Made by a program: the position numbers and the translations under genes
Notes under the pieces: model-generated
What the model was told of the DNA's origin: nothing
Databases searched by the model: none
The model's input: only the letters and a program-made list of their open reading frames with translations
Assembly (NCBI GenBank): GCA_016124535.1
Contig: WGNK01000038.1
Coordinates: 1 to 41,350 of the forward strand
Direction: 5' to 3'
Origin: Azospirillum sp.
Lineage (GTDB): Bacteria; Pseudomonadota; Alphaproteobacteria; Azospirillales; Azospirillaceae
Length of the DNA stretch: 41,350 nucleotides
Shown: in pieces, positions 8,603 to 17,918 of the stretch
How positions within the stretch are numbered: position 1 is the first letter of the stretch
How the letters are laid out: every line of letters starts with the position of its first letter

Positions 8603-8696
8603 TCACTGATCCCTACGCCGGCATCACCCGGATCAGGTTCCAGGGGTCGTCCCACGCCTCGGGACCTCTCAGCCGACCATCGGCTCCCCCCAGTGA
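8603..8696 (-). promoter_or_regulatory. TPP (THI-box) riboswitch
   Basis: Read on the reverse strand, the element starts with TCACTG and ends with CAGTGA, which pair as stem P1. Inside are the conserved THI-box blocks GGGGAGCC, GGCTGAGA, GAACCTGATC and GCCGGCGTAGGGA, separated by a variable GC-rich arm (GGTCCCGAGGCGTGGGACGACC is a hairpin once split). It senses thiamine pyrophosphate. Because P1 contains the presumed thiZ ribosome binding site and no separate terminator is visible between it and the ATG, control is probably by blocking translation initiation. Confidence 0.95.
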
Positions 8697-8921
8697 TGGG
8701 CCTGTATATGCCAAATCGGCGGCGCGGGAGCAAGCCCCGTTACTTCGGCGGCGGCAGGGGCCGCGCCAGCGATTGCCGGAGGCCGGGTCTATTGATCCGG
8801 TAACGCCGTCATGGCTAGAAAATGTGCGGTTGATTTTTGATTAAAAATCGGAGAGTTCTTGGAATCGCTAAGACTACGCGACACGGAATGCAGGCGTATT
8901 CGGGCTGGGGATGCCGATCGC

Positions 8922-9509
8922 ATGGATGGCTCGACGATGTCTTTGATCGGCGTGTGCGTCGCGGTACTGGTCGCGGTGCCGCTGGTTGGCCTGCTCAACG
9001 ACATACTACCCAACATGATCCTGCGGACCTCCGGCGTCGAGGAGACCGAGCGGCTGTTGTTTCAGTTGCAAAGCGAGGCGCATGCCCTGCAACGGTCGGT
9101 TCAATCCCTGACCGCCGACCGCAACCGGACCAGTCTGGAGAACAGCCGCTGCGAAAGCGATATCCGCAAGACCGAGAAGGCGATCAGGGAAGCGTCGAAC
9201 CAGGCCCCGGAATTCATCCACGAGATCGGCGACCCCCAGCGCGGCAGCACCAAATTCGTCGCGCGCCTGGTCCAGGAAAAGCCCAGCGCGCAATCCGGGC
9301 AAAGCGGCGAACAGGTCGAACCCAACCCGATCTGGCGTTACGACAACCTGGTCGAGATCTGGGCGCGCAGTCACGATGAAGCCAAGGAGCTGGCGGAAAC
9401 CGTGTTTCCGATCAAGCTCGGCTATACCAAGCACTTCCTGGCCAATCCAGCGGTGGCCGGACGCCCGGCGGCGCCGCGCTCGGCCGCAATGCGGATGAGA
9501 AAGCGGTGA
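8922..9509 (+). CDS. Membrane-anchored coiled-coil protein, function unknown
   Basis: I do not recognise this 195-residue protein. It begins with one hydrophobic segment (about residues 7-30). A long charged helical stretch, likely coiled coil (about 40-95), follows, and then a C-terminal part with EIWARSHDEAKELAETVF. The next gene overlaps it (GTGA) and encodes a protein of the same build, so the two probably form a complex in the inner membrane. The ATG at 8922 places the hydrophobic segment at the N-terminus. An in-frame TTG at 8859 would add 21 residues. A 7-bp AT-rich hairpin (8832-8849) lies upstream. Confidence 0.6.
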   Translation: MDGSTMSLIGVCVAVLVAVPLVGLLNDILPNMILRTSGVEETERLLFQLQSEAHALQRSVQSLTADRNRTSLENSRCESDIRKTEKAIREASNQAPEFIHEIGDPQRGSTKFVARLVQEKPSAQSGQSGEQVEPNPIWRYDNLVEIWARSHDEAKELAETVFPIKLGYTKHFLANPAVAGRPAAPRSAAMRMRKR

Positions 9510-10033
9510 TCGTCGATCTGTTCATCCTGGTGATCGTGCTGGGCCTGGTCTCCTGGCTGGTCAATAAAATCACCGAGATCGAAGTCGCGACCCGCGAGGC
9601 GCGGCGGCGGGTCCGGATCGCCAAGGTCAGCGAAAACCGCCTGCATGCGACGCTGGACAAGCTCAAGGACGACGAGGCCCGGCTCAACAAGGAAATCGAA
9701 GAGCTGAGTCAGGCCGGCGACGAGTTGCGCCAGACCCAGATGAACGCCAAGGCTGCCCTGGAGGCAGCCAAGGCGACCCGCCGGCCGCGCTTTCTGATCC
9801 TTCACGAACGGCGCAATTCCGGCGACCGCGAATGGGTGGTGACGCTGACCAATGCGACCATCGCCGAAGTCGATGCCTCCCACCCGCTCGGCAAGGAATG
9901 GCTTGACGGTCGCGACTTTTTGGTGTTCGCCAGGACCGACGAGGATGCTGCCCAGCGGGCGATCCGGCGCTTCAGCGCTCGCCCCGGCTTCGCGGTCAAG
10001 GCCGTGGCGCCGTTGCCGCCCGGCATCTTCTGA
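9506..10033 (+). CDS. Membrane-anchored coiled-coil protein, partner of the preceding gene
   Basis: The 175-residue product starts at a GTG overlapping the previous stop codon. It has an N-terminal membrane segment (about residues 2-20) and a likely coiled coil (about 21-95). A small C-terminal domain holds HERRNSGDREWVV and LVFARTDEDAAQRAIRRF. The C-terminal ARTDEDA...RF stretch parallels ARSHDEA...VF in the upstream protein, suggesting distant paralogy. The family is not recognised. Translational coupling implies equal amounts of the two proteins. Confidence 0.62.
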   Translation: MIVDLFILVIVLGLVSWLVNKITEIEVATREARRRVRIAKVSENRLHATLDKLKDDEARLNKEIEELSQAGDELRQTQMNAKAALEAAKATRRPRFLILHERRNSGDREWVVTLTNATIAEVDASHPLGKEWLDGRDFLVFARTDEDAAQRAIRRFSARPGFAVKAVAPLPPGIF

Positions 10034-10108
10034 CCGAGGTCGTCGGCTTGCGCCAGCCCCGCCCCAGTCCGGCGGGACGGCCGGACCGGCATCACAACGA
10101 GGACACCC

Positions 10109-10579
10109 ATGCCGAGGATTGAGCGCTGCGTTGGTTTGATCATGCTGATCGTGACGATCTCGGCCACGGGATGGCCGTCATCGGCGGCGGCGGTCGATTT
10201 CGAAACGACCAAGCTGGTGATCGAAGCCGCCGGCGGCGCACGTTACCCGTTCACGGTCGAGCTTGCCCGGTCGCCGGAACAGCACCACCAGGGGCTGATG
10301 TTTCGCGAGCACATCGCCGAAGACGGCGGCATGCTGTTCATCATGCCGAGCGAACAACAGGCGACGTTCTGGATGCGCAATACGTTCGTGTCCCTCGACA
10401 TGCTGTTCATCGGCCGCGGCGGCCGGATCGTCAATATCCATCCCCGCGCGGTGCCGGGATCGAATGCGCTGATCGACTCGGATGGTCCGGTGATCGCCGT
10501 GCTCGAGATTACCGGGGGGCTGAGCGCCCGCCTCGGCCTCCACCCCGGCGATCGGGTGGTCCACCCGGCGTTGAACTGA
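10109..10579 (+). CDS. DUF192 family exported protein
   Basis: A 156-residue protein with a signal peptide (about residues 1-28). A complete DUF192 domain follows, recognised by SPEQHHQGLMFRE, GMLFIM, TFWMRNTFVSLDMLFI and the GDRV near the end. DUF192 proteins are small beta-rich domains, usually exported; their biochemical role is not established. It sits 75 bases after the coiled-coil pair on the same strand and may be co-transcribed. The following gene is convergent, at a distance of 34 bases. Confidence 0.88.
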   Translation: MPRIERCVGLIMLIVTISATGWPSSAAAVDFETTKLVIEAAGGARYPFTVELARSPEQHHQGLMFREHIAEDGGMLFIMPSEQQATFWMRNTFVSLDMLFIGRGGRIVNIHPRAVPGSNALIDSDGPVIAVLEITGGLSARLGLHPGDRVVHPALN

Positions 10580-10613
10580 TCCCGGCCCCGAAAACCTGGC
10601 CTTGTCCCCGCGG

Positions 10614-11279
10614 TCAGCGGCGGCGCGCCACCGTCAGCCCGTCGCCCAGCGGCAGCAGGCTGAGGCTGATCCGGTCATCGGCCATCAGATGGTCGTTGAA
10701 GGCGCGCAGGGCCACGGTATCCGGCTCCTGATTGCTCGGATCGGCCACCGCGCCCGACCACAGTACGTTGTCGACCAGGATCACACCGCCCGGCCGCACC
10801 AAGAGCAGCAGGCGCTCGTAGTAGTTGATGTAGTTGGGCTTGTCGGCGTCGATGAAGGCAAGGTCGAAACCATCCCCGGCCCCGGCCTCGATCAGGCCGT
10901 CGAGCGTCTCCAGCGCCGGTCCGACCCGCAGCTCGATGCGCTCGGCGACTCCGGCCGCCTGCCAGAAGCGCCGGCCGATCGCCGTCCATTCCCGGCTGAC
11001 GTCGCAGGCGATGACGCGACCGCCCGGCGGCAAGGCCAGCGCCATTGCCAGGGCGGAATAGCCGGTGAAGGTGCCGACCTCGATCACCCGGCGGGCTCCG
11101 GTCAATTCGACCATCAGGGCCATGAACTGGCCCTGTTCGGGGCCGATCTGCATGCGCGAAACCCCGCCCAGGCTCTGGGTTTCCCGGCGCAGTTCGGCCA
11201 ATACCGCGGGCTCGCGGACGGAATGGGCGATCAGGTAGTCGTAGACGGGGTCGGTCAGTGTGATCGTGCGCGGCGACAT
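10614..11279 (-). CDS. Class I SAM-dependent O-methyltransferase
   Basis: This 221-residue protein matches the O-methyltransferase family 3 (catechol/caffeoyl-CoA type). It has the SAM-binding motif EVGTFTGYSALAMA, the acidic CDVSREW, and FIDADKPNYINYYE and DNVLWSG, which provide the metal-binding aspartates and asparagine. It methylates a hydroxyl, usually on a catechol-like substrate, using divalent metal. The natural substrate cannot be deduced from context. It is transcribed divergently from the HugZ-like gene across about 240 bases. Confidence 0.9.
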   Translation of the reverse strand: MSPRTITLTDPVYDYLIAHSVREPAVLAELRRETQSLGGVSRMQIGPEQGQFMALMVELTGARRVIEVGTFTGYSALAMALALPPGGRVIACDVSREWTAIGRRFWQAAGVAERIELRVGPALETLDGLIEAGAGDGFDLAFIDADKPNYINYYERLLLLVRPGGVILVDNVLWSGAVADPSNQEPDTVALRAFNDHLMADDRISLSLLPLGDGLTVARRR

Positions 11280-11486
11280 TCTTTGATTCCTCTGGGCTCT
11301 TGATTCCCTGGGCGGTCGGCCCTTCGACCGGGGGGCTCACCGTAGAGTTGGGCGGTGCGGGCCGGCTTGACCAGGGTTGTTCGCCGGCGCCCCACAACCA
11401 CGGTCCGGCCGGGATTGAGAACCGCGCCCGCCGTCATATCCATGTTGCTTTGCGACAATGTGACATGCTAACGACGCGCCGTGGAA

Positions 11487-11514
11487 TTGACGCTGCCGAG
11501 CGTGTTATTATTCT
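11487..11514 (+). promoter_or_regulatory. Candidate sigma-70 type promoter before the HugZ-like gene
   Basis: TTGACG (11487-11492) and TATTCT (11509-11514) are separated by 16 bases. The expected transcription start falls at about 11521, essentially on the ATG at 11520. Either the message is leaderless or the true start codon is further downstream. This is pattern matching only. Confidence 0.3.
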
Positions 11515-11519
11515 CACAG

Positions 11520-12320
11520 ATGAACGCAAACCGACCTGCCAGTGCTAGTGCCAACGAAGAGGCTGTTTCCGGGCCGGGGGCGGTTGCGCGCCGGCTGATG
11601 CGGACCGCCGACCGGGCGACGCTCGCCACCGGCCTGCACGACGGCGATCATTGGCCCTATCCCTCGCTGGTGCTGGTCGGCCTCGACCACGACGGCAGTC
11701 CGCTGCTGCTGATCTCGCGCCTGGCGGAACATACCCGCAACCTGACGGCCGATCCGCGGGTCGGCCTGCTGTTCGACGGCACCATGGGACTCGACGAGCC
11801 GCTCACCGGCGCGCGCGTGTCGGTGCTGGGGCGGGCGGTGGTCAGCGATTTGCCCCGCCACCGTCAACGCTATCTGGCCCGCCACCCCTCTGCCGAATTC
11901 TACGCTGGCTTCGCCGACTTCGCAGTCTGGCGGGTCGTGGTCGAACGCGCCCATCTGGTTGCCGGCTTTGGCCGCATCCACTGGATTCCGGCGGGCGAAC
12001 TCTTGCTCGGACCCCCGGAAACCGGCAGCCTGGCAGAGGACGAGGCGGGGATCCTGGCGCATATCAACGCCGACCATGCCGCGGTTCTGGAACTCACCGC
12101 AACCGCCCTGCTCGGGCGGGCCGCCACCGGGCCGGAGGCGGCCGGCTGGCGGCTGACCGGGATCGATCCCGATGGCTGCGACCTGCGCCGCGGCGGCGAA
12201 CTCGCCCGTCTCGGTTTCCCGCAGCCGGTCGCGAGCGCCGACGCCGCCCGGCGTGGCTTCGTCGCCCTGGCCGGGCGTGCCCGCGAGGCTGTCGCCAAAG
12301 ACGATGCTACGGAACAATAA
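11520..12320 (+). CDS. HugZ-like flavin/heme-utilisation protein (split-barrel plus DUF2470)
   Basis: The 266-residue protein has an N-terminal pyridoxamine-phosphate-oxidase-like split barrel. Typical strands are ATLATGLHDGDHWPYPSLV, LLLISRLAEHTRNL, DPRVGLLF and GRIHWIPAGELL. The C-terminal DUF2470 domain begins at ILAHINADHAAVL. This is the domain order of HugZ/HutZ-type heme-degrading proteins and related proteins of unknown substrate. Heme breakdown is therefore possible but not shown; no heme uptake genes are nearby. The first in-frame ATG is used; a GTG at 11481 lies within the candidate promoter. Confidence 0.8.
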   Translation: MNANRPASASANEEAVSGPGAVARRLMRTADRATLATGLHDGDHWPYPSLVLVGLDHDGSPLLLISRLAEHTRNLTADPRVGLLFDGTMGLDEPLTGARVSVLGRAVVSDLPRHRQRYLARHPSAEFYAGFADFAVWRVVVERAHLVAGFGRIHWIPAGELLLGPPETGSLAEDEAGILAHINADHAAVLELTATALLGRAATGPEAAGWRLTGIDPDGCDLRRGGELARLGFPQPVASADAARRGFVALAGRAREAVAKDDATEQ

Positions 12321-12411
12321 GTCTACCGCCGACGTTGATCCAGGCGGACACCGCGCAGGCAAGCCACCGCGCACCCACCACCCGGCAGAGAGCACCACGG
12401 AGTAACGACAA

Positions 12412-14019
<1,608 letters not shown>

Positions 14020-14052
14020 TTCTAAAAATAAAGGCAAGGAAAAACCTGAAAG

Positions 14053-14075
14053 GGGGCCGCGAGGCCCCCTTTTTA
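14053..14075 (+). terminator. Rho-independent terminator of pckA
   Basis: GGGGGCC (14053-14059) and GGCCCCC (14064-14070) form a perfect stem around a GCGA tetraloop, followed directly by TTTTT. On the opposite strand the stem is followed by a weaker TTTC. It may therefore partly stop leftward transcription from the moxR side. Confidence 0.95.
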
Positions 14076-14142
14076 TCTGCCGGAAATCAAAGTTCCTGCA
14101 CCTATTCCATGCGGTTGCACGAAATCGGCCCTGCTGCTGTCG

Positions 14143-14988
14143 TCAGCGCGACTCGCGTCTGGCCAAAAACGCCAGGCGTTCGAACAGGTGCACGTCCTGC
14201 TCGTTCTTCAGCAGCGCGCCGTAGAGCGGCGGGATCAGGCTGCGGCTGTCCTTGGTGCGCAAGGTCTCGGCCGGGATGTCTTCGACCACCAGCAGCCTGA
14301 TCCAGTCGAGCAGTTCCGAGGTCGAGGGGCGCTTCTTGAGGCCGGGGACCTCGCGGACCTCGAAGAACAGAGTCAGCGCGGCGTGGAGCAAGTCGTGTTT
14401 GAGGCCGGGATAATGGACCTCGACGATTCGCTGCATGGTCTCCGGGTCGGGAAAGCGGATGTAGTGGAAGAAGCAGCGGCGCAGGAAGGCGTCGGGAAGT
14501 TCCTTCTCGTTATTGGACGTAATCACCACCACCGGGCGCTTCGCCGCCTTGACCGTGCGTCCGGTCTCGTAGACGTGGAATTCCATGCGGTCGAGTTCGA
14601 GCAGCAGGTCGTTGGGGAACTCGATATCGGCCTTGTCGATCTCGTCGATCAGCAGCACCGGGGCGGGATCGGTCTCGAAGGCCTGCCACAGCTTGCCCGG
14701 CTTGATGTAGTTGGCGATGTCGTGGACCCGCGCCTCACCGAGCTGGCTGTCGCGCAGCCGACTGACCGCGTCGTATTCGTAGAGCCCCTGCTGCGCCTTG
14801 GTGGTCGATTTGACATGCCACTGGATCAACGGCCGGTCGAGCGCGCGGGCGATTTCCTGGGCCAGGATGGTCTTGCCGGTGCCGGGCTCGCCCTTGACCA
14901 GCAGTGGTCGTTCCAGGGCGACCGCGGCATTGACCGCGACCATCAGGTCTGTGGTCGCGACATAGCTGTCGGTGCCGGCAAACCTCAT
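14143..14988 (-). CDS. MoxR-family AAA+ ATPase
   Basis: A 281-residue AAA+ ATPase of the MoxR group. It has Walker A GEPGTGKT (33-40), Walker B VLLIDEID (111-118), sensor 1 TSNNEKELPDAFLRRC, and the C-terminal lid region. MoxR ATPases act as chaperones that mature metalloenzymes or protein complexes, usually with a von Willebrand factor A protein encoded next door. No VWA gene follows here: only about 70 bases separate the stop from the pckA terminator. The ATG overlaps the stop of the osmC gene (ATGA), so the two are coupled; a longer upstream frame is just osmC shadow. Confidence 0.9.
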   Translation of the reverse strand: MRFAGTDSYVATTDLMVAVNAAVALERPLLVKGEPGTGKTILAQEIARALDRPLIQWHVKSTTKAQQGLYEYDAVSRLRDSQLGEARVHDIANYIKPGKLWQAFETDPAPVLLIDEIDKADIEFPNDLLLELDRMEFHVYETGRTVKAAKRPVVVITSNNEKELPDAFLRRCFFHYIRFPDPETMQRIVEVHYPGLKHDLLHAALTLFFEVREVPGLKKRPSTSELLDWIRLLVVEDIPAETLRTKDSRSLIPPLYGALLKNEQDVHLFERLAFLARRESR

Positions 14989-15506
14989 GGTGCGGTGGTC
15001 TCGCCCAGGGTGACCGCGATCGGGGGGGCGCTGCGCAGGGTCTGGTAGACCACGCAATAGCGCTCGGTCAGGCGCAGCAGCGTCGCGCGTTGGTCCTCGG
15101 TGGCGTCGAGATCGAGATCGAAAGCCAAACGGATGGCGCGGAAGCCAACCGGCGCCTCGCGGCCGACGCCCAGCGTGCCCCGGAAGTCGAGGTCGCCTTC
15201 GGCCCGGACCGTGCCGCCGCGCAAGGCCAGGCCGAGCGCAGTGGCGACCGCGCGCACCGTCACCCCGGCACAGGCGACCAGGGCTTCCAGCAGCATGTCG
15301 CCCGAGCAGGCCGACAAGCCGTCGCCGCCGGTTGCCGGGTGCAGACCGGCCTCGACCAGCGCCTTGCCGGTTTCGATCCGGCAGGTCAGCCCGTCACCCG
15401 AGAGGTCGCCTTCAGCCTTCAGGGTCACTAATGCCGCGGCAGGGTCGTCGCGGTAGCGCTGTTTCACCGGCGCCTGCAGCGCCTTCAGAGCCTCGGCATC
15501 GATCAC
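14985..15506 (-). CDS. OsmC family protein
   Basis: The 173-residue protein fits the OsmC/Ohr superfamily: GDGLSACSGDMLLEALVACAGVTVRAVA carries the conserved cysteine and helix (split here as GDGLSACSGDML and LEALVACAGVTV), and a second cysteine sits in RYCVVYQTL. Members reduce organic hydroperoxides through two cysteines; here both are present, though the exact subgroup (OsmC versus YhfA type) is not decided. It starts at a GTG (CAC at 15504-15506), 17 bases after the MAPEG gene, and overlaps moxR. A much longer in-frame extension upstream has no support. Confidence 0.85.
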   Translation of the reverse strand: MIDAEALKALQAPVKQRYRDDPAAALVTLKAEGDLSGDGLTCRIETGKALVEAGLHPATGGDGLSACSGDMLLEALVACAGVTVRAVATALGLALRGGTVRAEGDLDFRGTLGVGREAPVGFRAIRLAFDLDLDATEDQRATLLRLTERYCVVYQTLRSAPPIAVTLGETTAP

Positions 15507-15523
15507 AGGCGGCCTCCCCGAGC

Positions 15524-16081
15524 TTAGTGCAGGATGTCGTAGAGCAGATAGATGACCACGCCGATGTTGACATTGAAGGTCATCGCCATGCCGGGCGCCC
15601 TGGCATAGGGGTGGATCAGGTAACCGGTCCAGAACAGCAGGCGCCCGCACACGAACAGCCCGACGAGCAGCACCATGACGCCGAGCCAGGCCGCCGGCAG
15701 TACGGTGCTGAGCGCGACCAGGCAGGGTACGAACACCATGGTCTGCTCGGCGGTGTTGGCGAGCACCCGCTGGCTGATCCGGTAGAGCCGCGACTCCGGA
15801 TCGTCGATCGGGTTGAAACTGCGCGACACCACGCGGGCCGCCATCACCCCGATCATGGTTGCCAGCACCATCGCGACCGGGATTACCGCCAGACGGATGC
15901 CGCCGGCCAGGCGTTCGGCCAAGCCGACCGGATCCCCCGGTCCCCGGAACAGCGGCATCAGCAGCCAGAAGGCGAGCCAGGTGGCGATGCTGGACGCCAG
16001 GTTGATTGCCACGGCCAAAGGCGCGACCTTGGCCCGGAGCGCGGAAATTCGATCGACGACCGGTCTGGCAGTGGTGCTCAT
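15524..16081 (-). CDS. MAPEG family membrane protein
   Basis: This 185-residue protein has four hydrophobic segments. The MAPEG signature region holds NTAEQTMVFVPCLVAL, followed by GRLLFWTGYLIHPYARAPGMAMTF. MAPEG proteins include glutathione-dependent transferases/peroxidases and bacterial relatives without known substrate. At 185 residues it is longer than the usual 130-150, with an extra N-terminal membrane segment. Its ATG overlaps the accA stop codon (ATGA). Its proximity to an OsmC peroxidase could hint at a shared peroxide or lipid-stress role, which is inference. Confidence 0.85.
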   Translation of the reverse strand: MSTTARPVVDRISALRAKVAPLAVAINLASSIATWLAFWLLMPLFRGPGDPVGLAERLAGGIRLAVIPVAMVLATMIGVMAARVVSRSFNPIDDPESRLYRISQRVLANTAEQTMVFVPCLVALSTVLPAAWLGVMVLLVGLFVCGRLLFWTGYLIHPYARAPGMAMTFNVNIGVVIYLLYDILH

Positions 16082-17034
16082 GACAGGGTGTGCATGCCCA
16101 TTTCGATGAATTTCTCGCGCCGACGCAGGCGCAGCGTGGTGCCGTCCTGGCCGCGCAGTTCCGACAGCGCGGTTTCCAGGGCATCGCCGACGACCGCGAT
16201 CGACGCCGCATGATCGCGATGGGCGCCGCCGATCGGCTCTGAGACGATCTGGTCGGCGACGCCCAGCTCTTTCAAGTCCTGGGCGGTCAGGCGCAGCGCG
16301 ATCGCCGCCTCACTGGCCTGGGTGCGGTCGCGCCACAGGATCGAGGCGCAGCCCTCGGGCGAGATCACCGAGTAGATCGAATGTTCCAGCATCAGCACCC
16401 GGTCGGCGGCCGCGATGGCGATGGCGCCGCCCGAGCCACCTTCGCCGATGATCGCGGCAACCAACGGGACTTTGATTCTGAGGCAGGTCTCGATGCAGCG
16501 AGCGATCGCCTCGGCCTGGCCGCGCTGTTCGGCGCCGACGCCGGGATAGGCACCCGCGGTGTCGACCAGGCAGATCACCGGCAGCTGGAAGCGTTCGGCC
16601 AGTTGCATCAGGCGCTGGACCTTGCGGTAGCCCTCGGGCTTGGCGGCACCGAAATTGTGCAGGATACGGGTTTCGGTATCGTGGCCCTTCTCCTGACCGA
16701 CGACCAGCACCGAATAGCCGCGAAACCGGCCGATGCCGCCGATGATCGCGCGATCCTCGGCATAGGCGCGGTCGCCGGCCAGCGGCGAAAAATCCTCGAT
16801 CAGGGCGCCGACATAATCGGTGAAATGCGGCCGGTTGGGATGGCGGGCAACCTGGACCTTCTGCGCCGGCAACAGCTTGGCGTAGGTCTGGCGCAACAGC
16901 CGGTCGACCTTGGCCTGGAGCTTGCCGACCTCCTCGGCGATGTTGATATCGCCATTGTCGGTCAGGTGCCGCAACTCCTCGATCTTGCTCTCGAGTTCGG
17001 CGATCGGCTTTTCGAATTCCAGGAAGGTCAACAT
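16078..17034 (-). CDS. accA: Acetyl-CoA carboxylase carboxyltransferase subunit alpha
   Basis: The 318-residue AccA transfers the carboxyl group from biotin to acetyl-CoA together with AccD, making malonyl-CoA for fatty acid synthesis. Diagnostic blocks are the N-terminal FLEFEKPIAELESKIEELR, RPHFTDYV, GHDTETR, FGAAKPEGYRKVQRLMQLAE, DTAGAYPGVGAEQRGQ and GEGGSGGAIAIA. Length and start agree with the family. It is the third gene in a leftward run after the cytidylyltransferase and the dehydrogenase (47-base gap) and overlaps the MAPEG gene. Confidence 0.97.
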   Translation of the reverse strand: MLTFLEFEKPIAELESKIEELRHLTDNGDINIAEEVGKLQAKVDRLLRQTYAKLLPAQKVQVARHPNRPHFTDYVGALIEDFSPLAGDRAYAEDRAIIGGIGRFRGYSVLVVGQEKGHDTETRILHNFGAAKPEGYRKVQRLMQLAERFQLPVICLVDTAGAYPGVGAEQRGQAEAIARCIETCLRIKVPLVAAIIGEGGSGGAIAIAAADRVLMLEHSIYSVISPEGCASILWRDRTQASEAAIALRLTAQDLKELGVADQIVSEPIGGAHRDHAASIAVVGDALETALSELRGQDGTTLRLRRREKFIEMGMHTLS

Positions 17035-17081
17035 GATGCGACGTCGTTTTTTCGGGGTGTCGGACGGGCGTGGGCGCACTC

Positions 17082-17918
17082 CTACCACGCCGTCAAGCCG
17101 CCATCCACGATGATGTTCTGCCCCGTGACATAACTGGCGGCGTCGGAGGCCAGCCACACCACCGCGCCGACCATTTCGTCGGCGCGCGCCATCCGGCCGA
17201 GCGGCACCCGTGCGCCATAGCGCTGCTTGAAGGCCTCGTTCTGGCCGCTTTCGACGCCGCCGGGGGTGAGCGCGTTGACCCGCACCCCCTGAGCGCCCCA
17301 ATAGGCCGCCAGGTGGCGGGTCAGCCCGATCACCGCCGCCTTGGACGTCGAATAGACCGGCGGGGTATTGATCGGCCGGCCGAGATATTGCGAGCCCTGG
17401 TAGATGCGCTGGTCGGGGGCGACCACGCCGTAGACCGAGGCGGTCTGGATGATGCTGCCGCCGCCGTTGCCCGCCATCACGCCGCCGACCGCGCGGGCGA
17501 CCTGGAACAGGCCATCGACATTGACCGCCATGATCTCGCGCCACACGGTTTGCGAATACTCCTCCACCGGCGCGAAGAAGGCCTCAAGGTCGCTCGACTT
17601 GCTGGCGGCGTTGTTGAGCAGCACCTGGATGCCGCCGAACCGGTCGACCACCCGCGCGGTCATCGCCTCGATCGCCGCGGGCTGGGCCACGTCGCAGGCC
17701 AGCCCCAGACAGCCAGTGCCAAACTGGTCTTCGAGGGCGTCGGCGAAACGCTGGGCGGCTTCCTGGTCGAGATCAACCACCACCACCTGCGCGCCATGGG
17801 CGGCGAGCCCGGCGCAGAAGTGGCGGCCCAAAATACCGCACCCGCCGGTAACCACCGCGGTTTTTTCCGACAGATCGAACAGCCCGCGGTAGTCGGGCAG
17901 GGCAGGGGGCTCGGTCAT
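17082..17918 (-). CDS. PtmA-like short-chain dehydrogenase (nonulosonate/flagellin glycosylation)
   Basis: A 278-residue classical SDR with the cofactor motif TGGCGILG (24-31), NNAAS, the catalytic serine in TASVYGVVAPD, YSTSK with catalytic Tyr and Lys, and the C-terminal VTGQNIIVDGG. The YGVVAPD-x-RIYQG stretch between the catalytic serine and tyrosine is typical of PtmA-like enzymes, which act in precursor synthesis for legionaminic-type sugars on flagellin. Its ATG overlaps the stop of the cytidylyltransferase gene (ATGA). The ptmB-ptmA type pairing supports this role; the exact substrate remains inferred. Confidence 0.8.
   Translation of the reverse strand: MTEPPALPDYRGLFDLSEKTAVVTGGCGILGRHFCAGLAAHGAQVVVVDLDQEAAQRFADALEDQFGTGCLGLACDVAQPAAIEAMTARVVDRFGGIQVLLNNAASKSSDLEAFFAPVEEYSQTVWREIMAVNVDGLFQVARAVGGVMAGNGGGSIIQTASVYGVVAPDQRIYQGSQYLGRPINTPPVYSTSKAAVIGLTRHLAAYWGAQGVRVNALTPGGVESGQNEAFKQRYGARVPLGRMARADEMVGAVVWLASDAASYVTGQNIIVDGGLTAW

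Noticed and set aside
8700..8836. Possible small RNA or tRNA between the riboswitch and the coiled-coil gene
   Set aside because: No cloverleaf or terminator could be drawn; only a short AT-rich hairpin near 8832-8849 is present.
14985..16211. 408-residue reverse frame continuing upstream of osmC through the MAPEG gene
   Set aside because: Only the last 173 residues show family features; the upstream part lies out of frame over MAPEG and accA, so the GTG at 15506 is the start.
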